Assembly: GCA_017516745.1 (NCBI GenBank) | Contig: JAFXBF010000021.1 | Location: 27,953 to 91,952 of the forward strand | DNA: 64,000 nt | Direction: 5' to 3' | Origin: Clostridia bacterium | GTDB lineage: Bacteria; Bacillota; Clostridia; Oscillospirales; Acutalibacteraceae | Shown here: positions 1 through 8,904 of the stretch, piece after piece | Position numbering within the stretch: position 1 is the stretch's first letter | How the letters are laid out: each line of letters opens with the position of its first letter | The notes under the pieces: model-generated | Told to the model about the DNA's origin: nothing | Seen by the model: the letters and a program-made list of their open reading frames with translations, nothing else | Database searches by the model: none | Made by a program: the position numbers and the translations under genes

Positions 1-45
1 ATAAAATATACAATATCCGATATAGGAAAAGCAATCAATCGGGAG

Positions 46-318
46 ACCAATCATAGAACCGTCCCCTGATTGGTACCCTGATTGGTACAATTGGTCATAG
101 AGAAATAACAATTAACAACACTAACGCAGATACAGGAGATAATAACAATGATATCAATGCTAATGTTGATGCTGTCGTCAGCAGGAATGTCGGCGATAGT
201 ACAGATATTCCCGTGGTTGAAACCGATACTAGAGAAACTCTTCGAAATGCTATTCAGTCTGGCGAAATAGCCTCTAACAATCAGGGGATACCAATCAGGG
301 GACGGTTCTCTGATTGGT
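46..318. repeat. pair of oppositely oriented small palindromic (REP-like) repeats
   Basis: Two short palindromes have near-identical loops in opposite orientation. At 46-74 the arms ACCAATCA/TGATTGGT enclose TAGAACCGTCCCC. At 288-320 the arms ATACCAATCA/TGATTGGTAT enclose GGGGACGGTTCTC, the reverse complement of the first loop apart from its last base. Beside the first copy, CCCTGATTGGTAC is repeated in tandem with a 12-base period (64-76 and 76-88). AGAACCGTCCCC-type loops recur in dispersed repeats of many Firmicutes (recollection). No transposase is encoded between the copies, so mobilisation in trans is inferred. Confidence 0.6.
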
Positions 319-338
319 ATATCCTTAAAACAACCTGA
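57..338 (+). pseudogene. possible C-terminal gene remnant
   Basis: An open frame without a start codon runs from the stop at 54-56 to TGA at about 336-338. It reads an asparagine/aspartate-rich stretch (ITINNTNADTGDNNNDINAN) followed by a more ordinary VVETDTRETLRNAIQSGEIA. The same DNA in frame 1 at 1-66 reads KYTISDIGKAINRE before stopping. The repeats at 46-95 and 288-320 sit where the frames break, so one tail may have been interrupted by repeat insertion. No family is recognised. It could also be chance coding in intergenic DNA, and the left part lies outside the window. Confidence 0.25.
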
Positions 339-366
339 AAACCTGATATACAATAACTCACAAGGT

Positions 367-396
367 CTGTCCTGCCAAAAGCGGGACAGCTTTTTT
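367..396 (+). terminator. rho-independent terminator
   Basis: CTGTCCTGC (367-375) pairs with GCGGGACAG (381-389) with one G-U pair, followed by C and six T. It separates the left-edge remnant from the ftsK promoter. Confidence 0.75.
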
Positions 397-429
397 ATAG
401 TTACTTATATAATTTTATTTTTCATGCTA

Positions 430-458
430 TTGAACAAATGTTTAAAAGGTGGTATAAT
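430..458 (+). promoter_or_regulatory. sigma-A-type promoter of ftsK/spoIIIE
   Basis: TTGAAC (430-435), a 17-base spacer and TATAAT (453-458), about 50 bases ahead of the ftsK start codon. Confidence 0.7.
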
Positions 459-509
459 ATCAAAAATATGTTTAATTTTTCACATTAATCTATAGATGAG
501 GAATTTGAA

Positions 510-3182
510 ATGGCAGAGAATACAAACAAGAAAAAATCAACCGCACCCAAGAAAAATACGTCTGCCGCTTCCAACACAAAGAAGCAGACTACACAGAAAA
601 AAACCAACAGCTCTAAAACCAATCATACCCAAAAGCAGCAGTCGCAAGCCGGAGAGAGAAACACCGCACGCAAGCAGGTTATCTCCAGCGTTATGTTTGC
701 CGTCGGCCTTTTTTTGCTGTTTGTCACTATAGTGCCCAGCGGAGTTGCAGAAGGTGAAACAAACCTCTGGCAGGGAATGAAGGATATTTTCTTCGGCCTT
801 TTCGGCGTTTGCGCCTTTGTAGTGCCCGTGCTTTTGTTTTACACGGCTTATGTGCTTGCAAAGGACAGGCCTCTGGGCAGCCTTGCTATGCGCATAGGCG
901 GCATTGCAAGTGCAACAGTCTGCCTCTCTTCCTTTATTCACGCCGCATCAAATTCAGGTGATTATCTTAATCAGACTTCTTTTTCCGAGCAGATTAAAGC
1001 CGCATGGGCTGAGGGTCTGAGCCTTGCCAACGGCGGTGCCGCAGGTGCGGTTTTCGGCGGTGCAATCGCAAAGCTTTTCGGTAAAACAGGCGGTCTTATT
1101 ACTGTCATAATTATACTTCTTGCCCTCGTTATGCTTCTTACCGGTACAACTATGCCAAAGCTCATTGAGCTTATCAGAAGACCTCTTAGCCGTGCAACCG
1201 ATTACACACAGCAGAAAATCGAGCAGAAGCGCTATGCAGAGGATATTCCCGAAGAAGAAAAGCCGAAGAAAAAGAAGAAAAACGACGATTATCAGCTTCC
1301 CGAGCCCGAAAAAACTCTCAAGAAGCCTAAGCTCGGCAGAGGCTTTTTCAGCGATGATTACGACCCCGTTCCGGGTAAAGAGGACGAGCCCGTGGAGTAT
1401 GTTGAACAGCCTGAGCCCGAAAAGACTGCGGATATTCCCTCGTTTAGCCCGATGCCCTCGGGTGTTGACCTTACCGTTGATTTTGATGACGAGCCGCAGA
1501 AAACACAGCCCGAACAAGCTGAATCGCCTTACGAAGATATTCCGGTCAGCAAAAAGCCGATTCAGGCACAGGAGGTTGTTGACCTTATCGAAAAGGCAAG
1601 CCTTGAAGCGGAAAAGGACACTCACGAACAGCAGTCAATCATCACCGACGATGAGGACGAGGCTGCTGAGCCCGAGCACGTTTATGTTCTGCCCGATGTT
1701 GAGTGCCTTGCTCAGAATATTAGTAATGGCGATGCAGATGTCCAAGAAGAGCTCACTGCAAACGCCAGCAAGCTCGTCGAAACCCTTAAGAGCTTTAACG
1801 TTGAAACGAAAATTGTCGGTATTGTCAGAGGCCCCTCTGTTACACGCTATGAAATTCAGCCTGCACCCGGCGTTAAAATCAGCCGTATTACAGGTCTTGC
1901 AGATGACCTTGCAATGAATCTTGCCGCTTCGGGTGTCCGTATTGAAGCACCTATTCCGAATAAGGCTGCTGTCGGTATTGAGGTGCCCAACAAGACAAGG
2001 CAGACCGTAACCCTGCGCGAAATCGTTGATTCTCCGCAGTTCAAAACCGCAAAAAGCAAGCTTAACGTTGCTCTGGGCAAGGATATTTCGGGCAACGTTA
2101 CCTGTACCGACCTTGCAAAAATGCCTCATCTTCTTATTGCAGGTACTACCGGCTCGGGTAAATCCGTTTGCCTTAACGCAATGATAGTCAGTATTCTCTT
2201 TAACTCAACGCCTGATGAGGTCAAGCTTATTATGATTGACCCCAAGCAGGTTGAATTTACGGTTTATAACGGCATACCGCACCTTATGGTGCCCGTTGTT
2301 GCAGACCCGAGAAAGGCGGCAGGTGCTCTTGCCTGGGCTGTTTCCGAAATGCTCAAGCGCTATAAGATGTTCTCCGAAAAGGGTGTGCGTGATATTTCGG
2401 GCTACAACAAGCTTGCCGCAAAGAATCCCGATATGGCCCCGATGTATCAGATTGTTATTTTTATCGATGAGCTTTCAGACCTTATGATGGTAGCGCATAA
2501 CGAGGTTGAAGATTCTATCTGCCGCCTTGCACAGATGGCGCGTGCCGCAGGTATGCACCTTGTTATTGCCACACAGCGTCCGTCGGTTGACGTTATTACG
2601 GGTATCATCAAGGCAAATATTCCCAGCCGAATTGCACTTTACGTTTCGTCTCAGGTTGACTCCAGAACGATTATCGATACCGCAGGTGCCGAAAAACTTC
2701 TCGGTAACGGTGACCTTCTGTTTAATCCCGTAGGTGTTTCCAAACCGGTAAGACTTCAGGGCTGCTACGTTTCGGATGAGGAAGTTGAAAAGGTAGTTGA
2801 CTTCATCAAAACGCAGGGCTCCTGTCAGTATGACGATTCCGTTATGGAAGAAATCGAAAGACAGGCAGTTGCCGAAAAGAAGAAGGGTGACGGCTTGCCT
2901 GACCCCGACAGCAGTCCCGACAGTGCTGCTGATGAAGAAACAATGCGTGCAATTGAGGTCGTTGTTGAAAATCAGCTTGCTTCAACAACGCTTCTCCAGC
3001 GCAAGATGAAGATAGGCTATGCCAAGGCAGCCCGTATTATGGATGAGCTTGAAGAAAAAGGTGTCATCGGTCCGTTTGAGGGCAGTAAGCCCAGAAAGGT
3101 GCTTATGACAAAACAGCAGTTCAACGAAATGCGTGCACTGGGCGACAATAATTACGTCGGTGTTGACGGCGGTGAGGAGTAA
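510..3182 (+). CDS. ftsK: DNA translocase FtsK/SpoIIIE
   Basis: ATP-driven double-stranded DNA pump acting at the division or sporulation septum. The 890-residue protein starts with a K/T/S-rich cytoplasmic tail and four hydrophobic segments (about 55-210). A charged, proline/glutamate-rich linker follows (about 230-400), then the RecA-like motor with Walker A GTTGSGKS (545-552) and Walker B VIFIDE around residue 653. A C-terminal winged-helix gamma domain (about 810-880, [20 protein letters not shown]) recognises orienting sequences in this family. The length suits a membrane-anchored family member. It begins the run of genes to 6197; the next gene starts three bases after its stop. The sequence alone does not separate FtsK from SpoIIIE function, though nearby spore genes make a sporulation role plausible. 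Confidence 0.95.
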   Translation: MAENTNKKKSTAPKKNTSAASNTKKQTTQKKTNSSKTNHTQKQQSQAGERNTARKQVISSVMFAVGLFLLFVTIVPSGVAEGETNLWQGMKDIFFGLFGVCAFVVPVLLFYTAYVLAKDRPLGSLAMRIGGIASATVCLSSFIHAASNSGDYLNQTSFSEQIKAAWAEGLSLANGGAAGAVFGGAIAKLFGKTGGLITVIIILLALVMLLTGTTMPKLIELIRRPLSRATDYTQQKIEQKRYAEDIPEEEKPKKKKKNDDYQLPEPEKTLKKPKLGRGFFSDDYDPVPGKEDEPVEYVEQPEPEKTADIPSFSPMPSGVDLTVDFDDEPQKTQPEQAESPYEDIPVSKKPIQAQEVVDLIEKASLEAEKDTHEQQSIITDDEDEAAEPEHVYVLPDVECLAQNISNGDADVQEELTANASKLVETLKSFNVETKIVGIVRGPSVTRYEIQPAPGVKISRITGLADDLAMNLAASGVRIEAPIPNKAAVGIEVPNKTRQTVTLREIVDSPQFKTAKSKLNVALGKDISGNVTCTDLAKMPHLLIAGTTGSGKSVCLNAMIVSILFNSTPDEVKLIMIDPKQVEFTVYNGIPHLMVPVVADPRKAAGALAWAVSEMLKRYKMFSEKGVRDISGYNKLAAKNPDMAPMYQIVIFIDELSDLMMVAHNEVEDSICRLAQMARAAGMHLVIATQRPSVDVITGIIKANIPSRIALYVSSQVDSRTIIDTAGAEKLLGNGDLLFNPVGVSKPVRLQGCYVSDEEVEKVVDFIKTQGSCQYDDSVMEEIERQAVAEKKKGDGLPDPDSSPDSAADEETMRAIEVVVENQLASTTLLQRKMKIGYAKAARIMDELEEKGVIGPFEGSKPRKVLMTKQQFNEMRALGDNNYVGVDGGEE

Positions 3183-3185
3183 AAA

Positions 3186-5078
3186 ATGCCCTTTTTTCCC
3201 GTGAATATGCAAGAGGTAAAAGAACGAGGCTGGGAGGATATAGACTTTGTCTATGTCTGCGGCGACGCTTATGTTGACCACCCAAGCTTCGGTGCCTCGA
3301 TTATATGCCGTGTGCTTGAAAGCAGGGGATACCGTGTTGCATTTCTTGCACAGCCCGATTGGCGCAGTAATGACGATTTTCTGCGCTTCGGCAGACCACG
3401 CCTCGGCTTTTTTGTCAGCAGCGGCAATATAGATTCAATGGTGGCGCACTACACCGCCGCCAAAAAACGCAGGCATGACGATGCCTATTCTCCCGCCGGT
3501 ATCGGCGGTAAAAGACCCGACCGTGCCGTAATAGTTTACTGCAACAAAATTCGTGAACTGTACGGTGATGTGCCGATAATCATAGGCGGTCTCGAGGCAT
3601 CGTTGCGCCGATTTGCCCACTATGATTACTGGGACGATAAAGTACGCCGTTCAATTCTTTTCGATTCACAGGCTGACCTGCTTTCTTACGGTATGGGTGA
3701 AAAGCAGACGGCTGAAATTGCCGACAGACTGAATAACGGTGAACACATTTCCACGCTTCGTGATATAAAAGGCACTTGCTATGCCTGCGATGTTCGTGAA
3801 ACACCGCTTATGGGTGCTGAATGTCCGTCGTTTGAAAATGTTGTCAGCAATAAGCGTGAATATGCCGTCTCCTGTCGCATACAAATGGATGAGGCAGACC
3901 ATATAAGAGGTAAGCTCGTCAAACAGCGTCACGGCAATAAAATGCTCGTGCAGAATCCGCCTATGCCTCCTCTTACCACGGAAGAGCTGGATGCGGTTTA
4001 CAAACTGCCCTTTATGCGTGCTGTTCATCCTATGTATGATGATATGGGTGGCGTGCCTGCGATTGAAGAGGTCGAGTTTTCGATAACACATAACAGGGGC
4101 TGTTTCGGTGCCTGCAACTTCTGTTCGCTTGCTTTCCACCAGGGCAGGTTCATAACTTCAAGAAGCAAGCAGTCAATTGTTGAAGAAGCAAAACTTCTCA
4201 CTCAACAGCCTAATTTCAAGGGCTATATTCACGATATCGGCGGCCCTACGGCCAATTTCCGCCGACCTGCTTGTGATGTTCAGCTTGAAAAGGGTCTTTG
4301 CAAGGGCAGAAAATGCCTTGCGCCCAAGCCTTGTCCAAATCTTATAGCAAACCACGAGGAATATCTCGGTATTCTGCGTGAGGTGCGTTCTCTGCCGAAA
4401 ATTAAAAAGGTGTTTATCCGTTCGGGCATCCGTTTCGATTACCTTATTGCGGATAAGGACGATAAATTTTTCCGTGAACTTGTGGAAAACCACATCAGCG
4501 GACAGCTTAAGGTTGCGCCTGAGCATTGTTCAGCAAGCGTGCTGGATGCAATGGGTAAGCCGCATATTGAAACCTATCTTGAATTTGCAAAAAGGTATTA
4601 TAAATATAGTAAAGAAATAGGTAAGGAACAGTACCTTGTGCCTTATCTTATGTCATCGCATCCGGGCAGTACTCTCAAGGATGCCGTTGAGCTTGCTCTG
4701 TTCCTGAAAAACAACCGTATCCGACCCGAGCAGGTGCAGGATTTCTATCCTACACCGGGTACGGTATCAACCTGTATGTTCTACACAGGGCTTGATCCCT
4801 ACACGCTTAAAGAGGTATATGTTGCCCGAAATGAGCACGATAAGGCTTTGCAGAGAGCTTTACTTCAGTATTTCAACCCCAAAAACAAAGCGCTTGTAAC
4901 CGAAGCATTAAAAAGGGCAGGGCGTACCGACCTTATAGGTAACGGGCCTAATTGCCTTATCAGAGGCGAACAGAACGATAAATATTCATCTCATAACAAA
5001 CCGCAGTCAAGAAACAATAATCGAAATGTGAAAGGCAAAAATAAATATGGCACAGAGAAAAAACGGAGCAAAAAATAA
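3186..5078 (+). CDS. YgiQ family radical SAM protein
   Basis: Radical S-adenosylmethionine protein of the UPF0313/YgiQ family (630 residues). The N-terminus has the typical DFVYVCGDAYVDHPSFGA segment. The [4Fe-4S] cluster motif CFGACNFC lies at residues 306-313 (Cys306, Cys310, Cys313). The C-terminal third matches the DUF3362-type extension, with a basic, asparagine-rich tail after about residue 595. The substrate is not established for the family. GAGGAG inside the end of ftsK supplies the ribosome binding site, so it is probably translated from the ftsK transcript. Its 3' end overlaps the next gene by 32 bases. Confidence 0.9.
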   Translation: MPFFPVNMQEVKERGWEDIDFVYVCGDAYVDHPSFGASIICRVLESRGYRVAFLAQPDWRSNDDFLRFGRPRLGFFVSSGNIDSMVAHYTAAKKRRHDDAYSPAGIGGKRPDRAVIVYCNKIRELYGDVPIIIGGLEASLRRFAHYDYWDDKVRRSILFDSQADLLSYGMGEKQTAEIADRLNNGEHISTLRDIKGTCYACDVRETPLMGAECPSFENVVSNKREYAVSCRIQMDEADHIRGKLVKQRHGNKMLVQNPPMPPLTTEELDAVYKLPFMRAVHPMYDDMGGVPAIEEVEFSITHNRGCFGACNFCSLAFHQGRFITSRSKQSIVEEAKLLTQQPNFKGYIHDIGGPTANFRRPACDVQLEKGLCKGRKCLAPKPCPNLIANHEEYLGILREVRSLPKIKKVFIRSGIRFDYLIADKDDKFFRELVENHISGQLKVAPEHCSASVLDAMGKPHIETYLEFAKRYYKYSKEIGKEQYLVPYLMSSHPGSTLKDAVELALFLKNNRIRPEQVQDFYPTPGTVSTCMFYTGLDPYTLKEVYVARNEHDKALQRALLQYFNPKNKALVTEALKRAGRTDLIGNGPNCLIRGEQNDKYSSHNKPQSRNNNRNVKGKNKYGTEKKRSKK

Positions 5079-5979
5079 AAAACTTATTGTAAGCATTCTC
5101 ACGGTAATTGTTGTGCTTGTGCTGTCGCTGTTTTCCGAACAGCTCAAGCCGCTTTTTGAGCCGCTTGAAGTAAGCAATGCAAAGATCGACAGTGAATTTT
5201 CCGTTCATTTTATCAATGTCGGTCAGGGCGACTGTACGCTGATTAAAACTCCCGACGGAAATATGCTTATAGATGCAGGCGAAAACGGCTATGAAACAAC
5301 CGTTCTTGATTATCTCGAAGCACAGGGCGTTGACAGCCTGAAATACCTTGTCGCAACACATCCTCATTCCGACCATATCGGCGGTGTTGCCGAGGTGCTT
5401 GACGCTGTGCCGACGGAAAATATAATAATGCCTCGCCTTTCAAAGACCAATACACCCACAACGGTAACTTACGAAAAAATGCTGACCGCAATCAAAAACA
5501 GCGGTGCTAAGGTTATATCCGCAAAGCCGGGTAATGAATATTCCTGCGGCGGTGCGGAGTTTACCGTGCTTGCACCTTTTGAACAGGATGAAAACCTCAA
5601 CAATATGTCCGTTGTGCTTAAACTCACATATAAAGGCTATTCATTTATTTTCTCAGGTGATGCCGAAAAGGATGTTGAAAATCGTATTCTTAAAGAAGGC
5701 TATGATATCAGTGCCGATGTTTATAAAGGTGCTCATCACGGCAGCTCAACCTCAAATTCAAAAAAGTTTGTAAGAGCCATAAATCCGACCTATGCCGTTT
5801 TGTCCTACGAAGAGGGTAACAGCTACGGTCACCCTCATAAAGAAACCGTTTATTTGTTCAATGAAGAGGGGATAACGTACTATTCCACGGCAGATTACGG
5901 CACAATAGTGTTTACCGTTGACAATAGTATTCTTGATATTCTCACCGTTAAAAATGATACAGCCGAGGTAATAAAATGA
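5047..5979 (+). CDS. ComEC-like extracellular metallo-beta-lactamase-fold hydrolase
   Basis: 310 residues with one N-terminal hydrophobic anchor (about 12-28) after a lysine-rich start, so the catalytic part should face outside. The metallo-hydrolase motif THPHSDH places His105, His107, Asp109 and His110 as metal ligands; GDAEKD and AHHGSS supply later conserved positions. FINVGQGDCTLIKTPDGNMLID is the usual opening of the ComEC/Rec2 C-terminal domain, but no ComEC membrane channel is present. It is therefore a stand-alone secreted nuclease- or phosphodiesterase-like enzyme of unproven substrate. The start overlaps the radical SAM gene by 32 bases, and the end overlaps the next gene by four (ATGA). 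Confidence 0.85.
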   Translation: MAQRKNGAKNKKLIVSILTVIVVLVLSLFSEQLKPLFEPLEVSNAKIDSEFSVHFINVGQGDCTLIKTPDGNMLIDAGENGYETTVLDYLEAQGVDSLKYLVATHPHSDHIGGVAEVLDAVPTENIIMPRLSKTNTPTTVTYEKMLTAIKNSGAKVISAKPGNEYSCGGAEFTVLAPFEQDENLNNMSVVLKLTYKGYSFIFSGDAEKDVENRILKEGYDISADVYKGAHHGSSTSNSKKFVRAINPTYAVLSYEEGNSYGHPHKETVYLFNEEGITYYSTADYGTIVFTVDNSILDILTVKNDTAEVIK

Positions 5980-6197
5980 AAAAGCTGACTGTTGACAGAA
6001 TTGAAGAAAATATTGCTGTCTGTATGGATGAAAACGAAATTCTTGCTCAAATTTGTGTTTCGGATTTACCGTTTGCAGTGCGTGAAGGCAGTATAATTAC
6101 CGTTAATGACGACGGGAGTTTTCGGCTTGATGTTTCCGCCGAAAATGAGCGCAGAGAAGAGCTTTTCGATTTGCAGGAAAGTCTGTTTGATGAATAA
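5976..6197 (+). CDS. DUF3006 family small protein
   Basis: 73-residue acidic protein starting KKLTVDRIEENIAVCMD. This is the typical DUF3006 pattern: a short beta-rich domain beginning with a conserved DRIE(E) segment. DUF3006 genes commonly follow ComEC-like metallo-hydrolase genes in Firmicutes, as here, where the two overlap by four bases and are probably translationally coupled. The function is unknown; an accessory or inhibitory role to the hydrolase is only a guess from linkage. It is the last gene of the ftsK run. Confidence 0.8.
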   Translation: MKKLTVDRIEENIAVCMDENEILAQICVSDLPFAVREGSIITVNDDGSFRLDVSAENERREELFDLQESLFDE

Positions 6198-6276
6198 TTT
6201 TATATAGTTGCAATACTTTTATCACAATCGGGTGATATAATTTATATTGTATCAATCGAGAAGGAAGCACGAGAGA

Positions 6277-6693
6277 ATGAAAGAATATTTAATGAAAGCC
6301 CTTGCGTGGCTTCGCCGTTTTATGATGGGCAGATACGGCCCTGATGAACTGACTGCAGCTATTGTTATTTTAGGCTGTGTTTTCACATTTCTGTCCAATT
6401 TCAGACCTTTAAGGTTTATGTACTTTATCGGTATGTTGGTTATGGCGGTTGCAATCTGGCGTACGCTGTCAAAGAATATTGATGCACGCACCCGTGAAAG
6501 AATGTGGTTTCTGCGTGTGATTGAAAAGCCTAAGGCGGAGTTTAAACTGCTTTCCAATAAAATCCGTGACAGAAAAACGCACAGGTATTTCAAATGTAAA
6601 AACTGCGGTGCATCCTTGCGTGTGCCGAAAGGCAGAGGTAAAATTTCCGTAACCTGTCCCAAATGCAGAGTGAAAACGCAGAAGAAGACATAA
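6277..6693 (+). CDS. membrane protein with C-terminal zinc ribbon
   Basis: 138 residues. ATG at 6277 is preferred over an upstream TTG (6247) because AAGGAAG (6261-6267) is correctly spaced. Two hydrophobic segments (about residues 27-45 and 48-66) are followed by a basic cytoplasmic region. A C-terminal zinc-ribbon-like pair, CKNC (around 107-110) and CPKC about 15 residues later, completes it. The family is not recognised by name. Small anchored zinc ribbons of this layout are common in Clostridia without known function. It stands alone between ftsK-run genes and the fucO promoter. Confidence 0.65.
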   Translation: MKEYLMKALAWLRRFMMGRYGPDELTAAIVILGCVFTFLSNFRPLRFMYFIGMLVMAVAIWRTLSKNIDARTRERMWFLRVIEKPKAEFKLLSNKIRDRKTHRYFKCKNCGASLRVPKGRGKISVTCPKCRVKTQKKT

Positions 6694-6719
6694 AAAATAA
6701 TTATACCTGCCATACATCC

Positions 6720-6748
6720 TTGAAAAACAAGGGCGGTTTGTGTATAAT
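6720..6748 (+). promoter_or_regulatory. promoter of fucO-like gene
   Basis: TTGAAA (6720-6725), 17-base spacer, TATAAT (6743-6748). The 47-base leader holds no obvious regulatory structure. Confidence 0.75.
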
Positions 6749-6795
6749 AAATCCGAGCAAAATTCCAACTAAAATAAATTTTGAAGGTGATTAAG

Positions 6796-7941
6796 ATGAA
6801 CAAATTTGTACTTAACGAAACTTCCTACCACGGCGCAGGTGCCATTGCTGCAATTCCGGACGAAATCAAGGCAAGAGGCTACAAGAAGGTTTTTGTCGCT
6901 TCCGACCCCGACCTTATCAAGTTCGGCATTACCGCAAAGGTTACAGACCTTCTTGACAAGGCTGAAATTCCCTACGCTGTATATTCCGATATCAAGCCCA
7001 ATCCCACAATCGAGAACGTTCAGAACGGCGTAGCTGCTTATAAGGCAGCCGAGGCTGACTGTATTGTTGCTATCGGTGGCGGTTCTTCAATGGACACTGC
7101 AAAGGCTATCGGTATCATCATTACAAACCCCGAGTTTGAGGATGTCCGTTCTCTTGAGGGTGTTGCTCCCACAAAGAATCCTTGTGCGCCCATTATCGCT
7201 GTTCCCACAACAGCTGGTACAGCAGCGGAGGTTACAATCAACTACGTTATCACCGATGTTGAAAAGAAGCGTAAGTTCGTCTGTGTTGACGTTCATGATA
7301 TTCCCGTAGTAGCAGTTGTTGACCCCGATATGATGGCTTCAATGCCTGCAGGTCTTACTGCCGCAACAGGTATGGATGCTCTTACACACGCTATCGAAGG
7401 CTACATCACAAAGGGTGCATGGGAGCTTTCTGATATGTTCCACATCAAGGCTGTTGAGGTAATCTCAAAGAGCCTTCGTGGTGCAGTTAAGAACGAGAAG
7501 GAAGGCCGTGACGGTATGGCTCTCGGCCAGTACATCGCAGGTATGGGCTTCTCCAATGTAGGCCTCGGTGTTGACCACTCCATGGCTCACACACTTTCCG
7601 CTTACTACGATATGCCTCACGGTAAGGCTTGCGCAACTCTTCTTCCTGCTGTTATGGCTTTCAACGCTCCTGCAACAGGTGAGAAGTACCGTGACATTGC
7701 AAAGGCAATGGGTGTCGAGGGTGTAGATGCAATGAGCCTTGAGGATGCAAGAAACGCCGCTGTTGAAGCTGTCCGTCAGCTTGCAGAGGATGTAGGTATC
7801 GTTACAAGCCTCAAGGGTGTTGTTAAGGAAGAGGATGTCAAGGCACTTGCAGCAGATGCATTTGCAGATGCTTGCCGTCCCGGTAATCCCCGTGATGTCA
7901 GCGTTGAGGAGATTGAGGCACTTTACAGAAGCCTTATGTAA
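6796..7941 (+). CDS. fucO: lactaldehyde reductase (iron-containing alcohol dehydrogenase)
   Basis: Group III iron-dependent alcohol dehydrogenase, closely resembling Escherichia coli FucO through its length (381 residues). Landmarks include AIGGGSSMDTAKAIG, VPTTAGTAAEVTINYVITD, MDALTHAIEGYI and MPHGKA. Asp194, His198, His261 and His275 align with the FucO iron ligands (196, 200, 263, 277) at a constant offset of two. The inferred reaction is NADH-dependent reduction of L-lactaldehyde to 1,2-propanediol in fucose/rhamnose fermentation. GAAGGTGA five bases upstream of ATG at 6796 decides the start over TTG at 6781. It is monocistronic with its own promoter; its partner aldolase (rhaD-like) lies at 41694-42509. 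Other short alcohols are possible substrates. Confidence 0.88.
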   Translation: MNKFVLNETSYHGAGAIAAIPDEIKARGYKKVFVASDPDLIKFGITAKVTDLLDKAEIPYAVYSDIKPNPTIENVQNGVAAYKAAEADCIVAIGGGSSMDTAKAIGIIITNPEFEDVRSLEGVAPTKNPCAPIIAVPTTAGTAAEVTINYVITDVEKKRKFVCVDVHDIPVVAVVDPDMMASMPAGLTAATGMDALTHAIEGYITKGAWELSDMFHIKAVEVISKSLRGAVKNEKEGRDGMALGQYIAGMGFSNVGLGVDHSMAHTLSAYYDMPHGKACATLLPAVMAFNAPATGEKYRDIAKAMGVEGVDAMSLEDARNAAVEAVRQLAEDVGIVTSLKGVVKEEDVKALAADAFADACRPGNPRDVSVEEIEALYRSLM

Positions 7942-7993
7942 GAATTATCCAATAATATTATAAAAATAATTTCAATTTTATAGCAAAAAACAC

Positions 7994-8022
7994 TTGAAAA
8001 TGCACGGGCAATGTGGTATAAT
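7994..8022 (+). promoter_or_regulatory. rpsB promoter with inverted repeat over the -10
   Basis: TTGAAA (7994-7999), 17-base spacer, TATAAT (8017-8022). GCACGGGCAAT (8002-8012) and ATTGCCCGTGC (8021-8031) form a perfect 11-base inverted repeat whose right arm overlaps the -10. This gives a DNA-level palindrome of operator type, or a weak fucO terminator without a T tract. Confidence 0.75.
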
Positions 8023-8039
8023 TGCCCGTGCATTTCGCA

Positions 8040-8110
8040 CGTGGAGTGGTCATGCCGAAGTGCAGACGGTCAGGGAATCGTCTGTTCGGTAAATTCAAAA
8101 CAGCTCCACG
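8040..8110 (+). ncRNA. structured leader of rpsB (candidate S2 leader)
   Basis: The 5' untranslated region folds by inspection. CGTGGAG (8040-8046) pairs with CTCCACG (8104-8110), closing a domain. Inside it, CCGAA (8055-8059) pairs with TTCGG (8085-8089) and CAGAC (8063-8067) with GTCTG (8080-8084), leaving a 12-base loop. The closing helix ends just before two GGAGG sequences, one of them the rpsB ribosome binding site AAGGAGG (8122-8128). Ribosomal protein leaders are often autoregulatory; binding of S2 is inferred. Confidence 0.55.
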
Positions 8111-8138
8111 GAGGAAAAACTAAGGAGGAAAAAACAAA

Positions 8139-8861
8139 ATGGCAACAGTATCAATGAAGCAGCTCCTCGAAGCTGGCGTACACTTCGGTCACCAGACCAG
8201 AAGATGGAACCCCAAAATGGCTCCCTACATCTTCGCAGAGCGCAACGGCATCTACATCATCGACCTTCAGAAGACAGTTAAGAAGCTCGATGAGGCCTAC
8301 AAGTTCGTAGCAGACATCGCAGCAGAAGGCGGCGAAATCCTTTTCGTCGGCACAAAGAAGCAGGCTCAGGACTCTGTTCGTGAGGAAGCTATCCGTTGCG
8401 GTATGCCCTTTGTCAACGCTCGTTGGCTCGGCGGTATGCTCACAAACTTCAAGACAATCCAGAAGAGAATCAAGAGACTTGCTCAGCTCAAGAACATGGA
8501 AGCTGACGGCACATTCGATCTCCTTCCCAAGAAGGAAGTTGTTCAGCTCAAGCTTGAAATCGAAAAGCTCGAGAAGTTCATGGGCGGTATCACAGGCATG
8601 AAGAAGCAGCCTGCAGCAATGTTTGTTGTTGACCCCCGCAAGGAAAAGAACGCAGTAGCAGAAGCAAAGAGACTCGGCATCCCCGTAGTTGCTATTGTTG
8701 ACACAAACTGCGACCCCGATGAAATCGACTACGTAATTCCCGGTAACGACGACGCTATCCGTGCTGTTAAGCTCATCGCTGCTGAAATGGCAAACGCTGT
8801 TCTCGAAGGCAGACAGGGCGAGCAGGTTGTTGCTGAAGAAGCAGAAGAAGCTGCTGAATAA
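8139..8861 (+). CDS. rpsB: 30S ribosomal protein S2
   Basis: 240 residues, normal length for bacterial S2, with the family start [20 protein letters not shown], the [14 protein letters not shown] segment and [15 protein letters not shown] near the end. It assembles late into the small subunit at the head-body junction. The C-terminus is alanine/glutamate-rich. Translation starts at ATG with AAGGAGG and is preceded by a strong promoter and a folded leader. tsf follows after 43 bases, the common rpsB-tsf order in bacteria. Confidence 0.97.
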   Translation: MATVSMKQLLEAGVHFGHQTRRWNPKMAPYIFAERNGIYIIDLQKTVKKLDEAYKFVADIAAEGGEILFVGTKKQAQDSVREEAIRCGMPFVNARWLGGMLTNFKTIQKRIKRLAQLKNMEADGTFDLLPKKEVVQLKLEIEKLEKFMGGITGMKKQPAAMFVVDPRKEKNAVAEAKRLGIPVVAIVDTNCDPDEIDYVIPGNDDAIRAVKLIAAEMANAVLEGRQGEQVVAEEAEEAAE

Positions 8862-8904
8862 TTAATTGAAATAAACCTTATTAATATACAGGAGGATAAT
8901 CACT

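Noticed and set aside
954-2129. Long antisense open frames opposite ftsK
   Set aside because: They mirror the codon pattern of the real gene, have no ribosome binding sites and show biased, non-protein-like composition.
6208-6241. TTGCAA/TATAAT promoter for the small zinc-ribbon gene
   Set aside because: The spacer is 22 bases.
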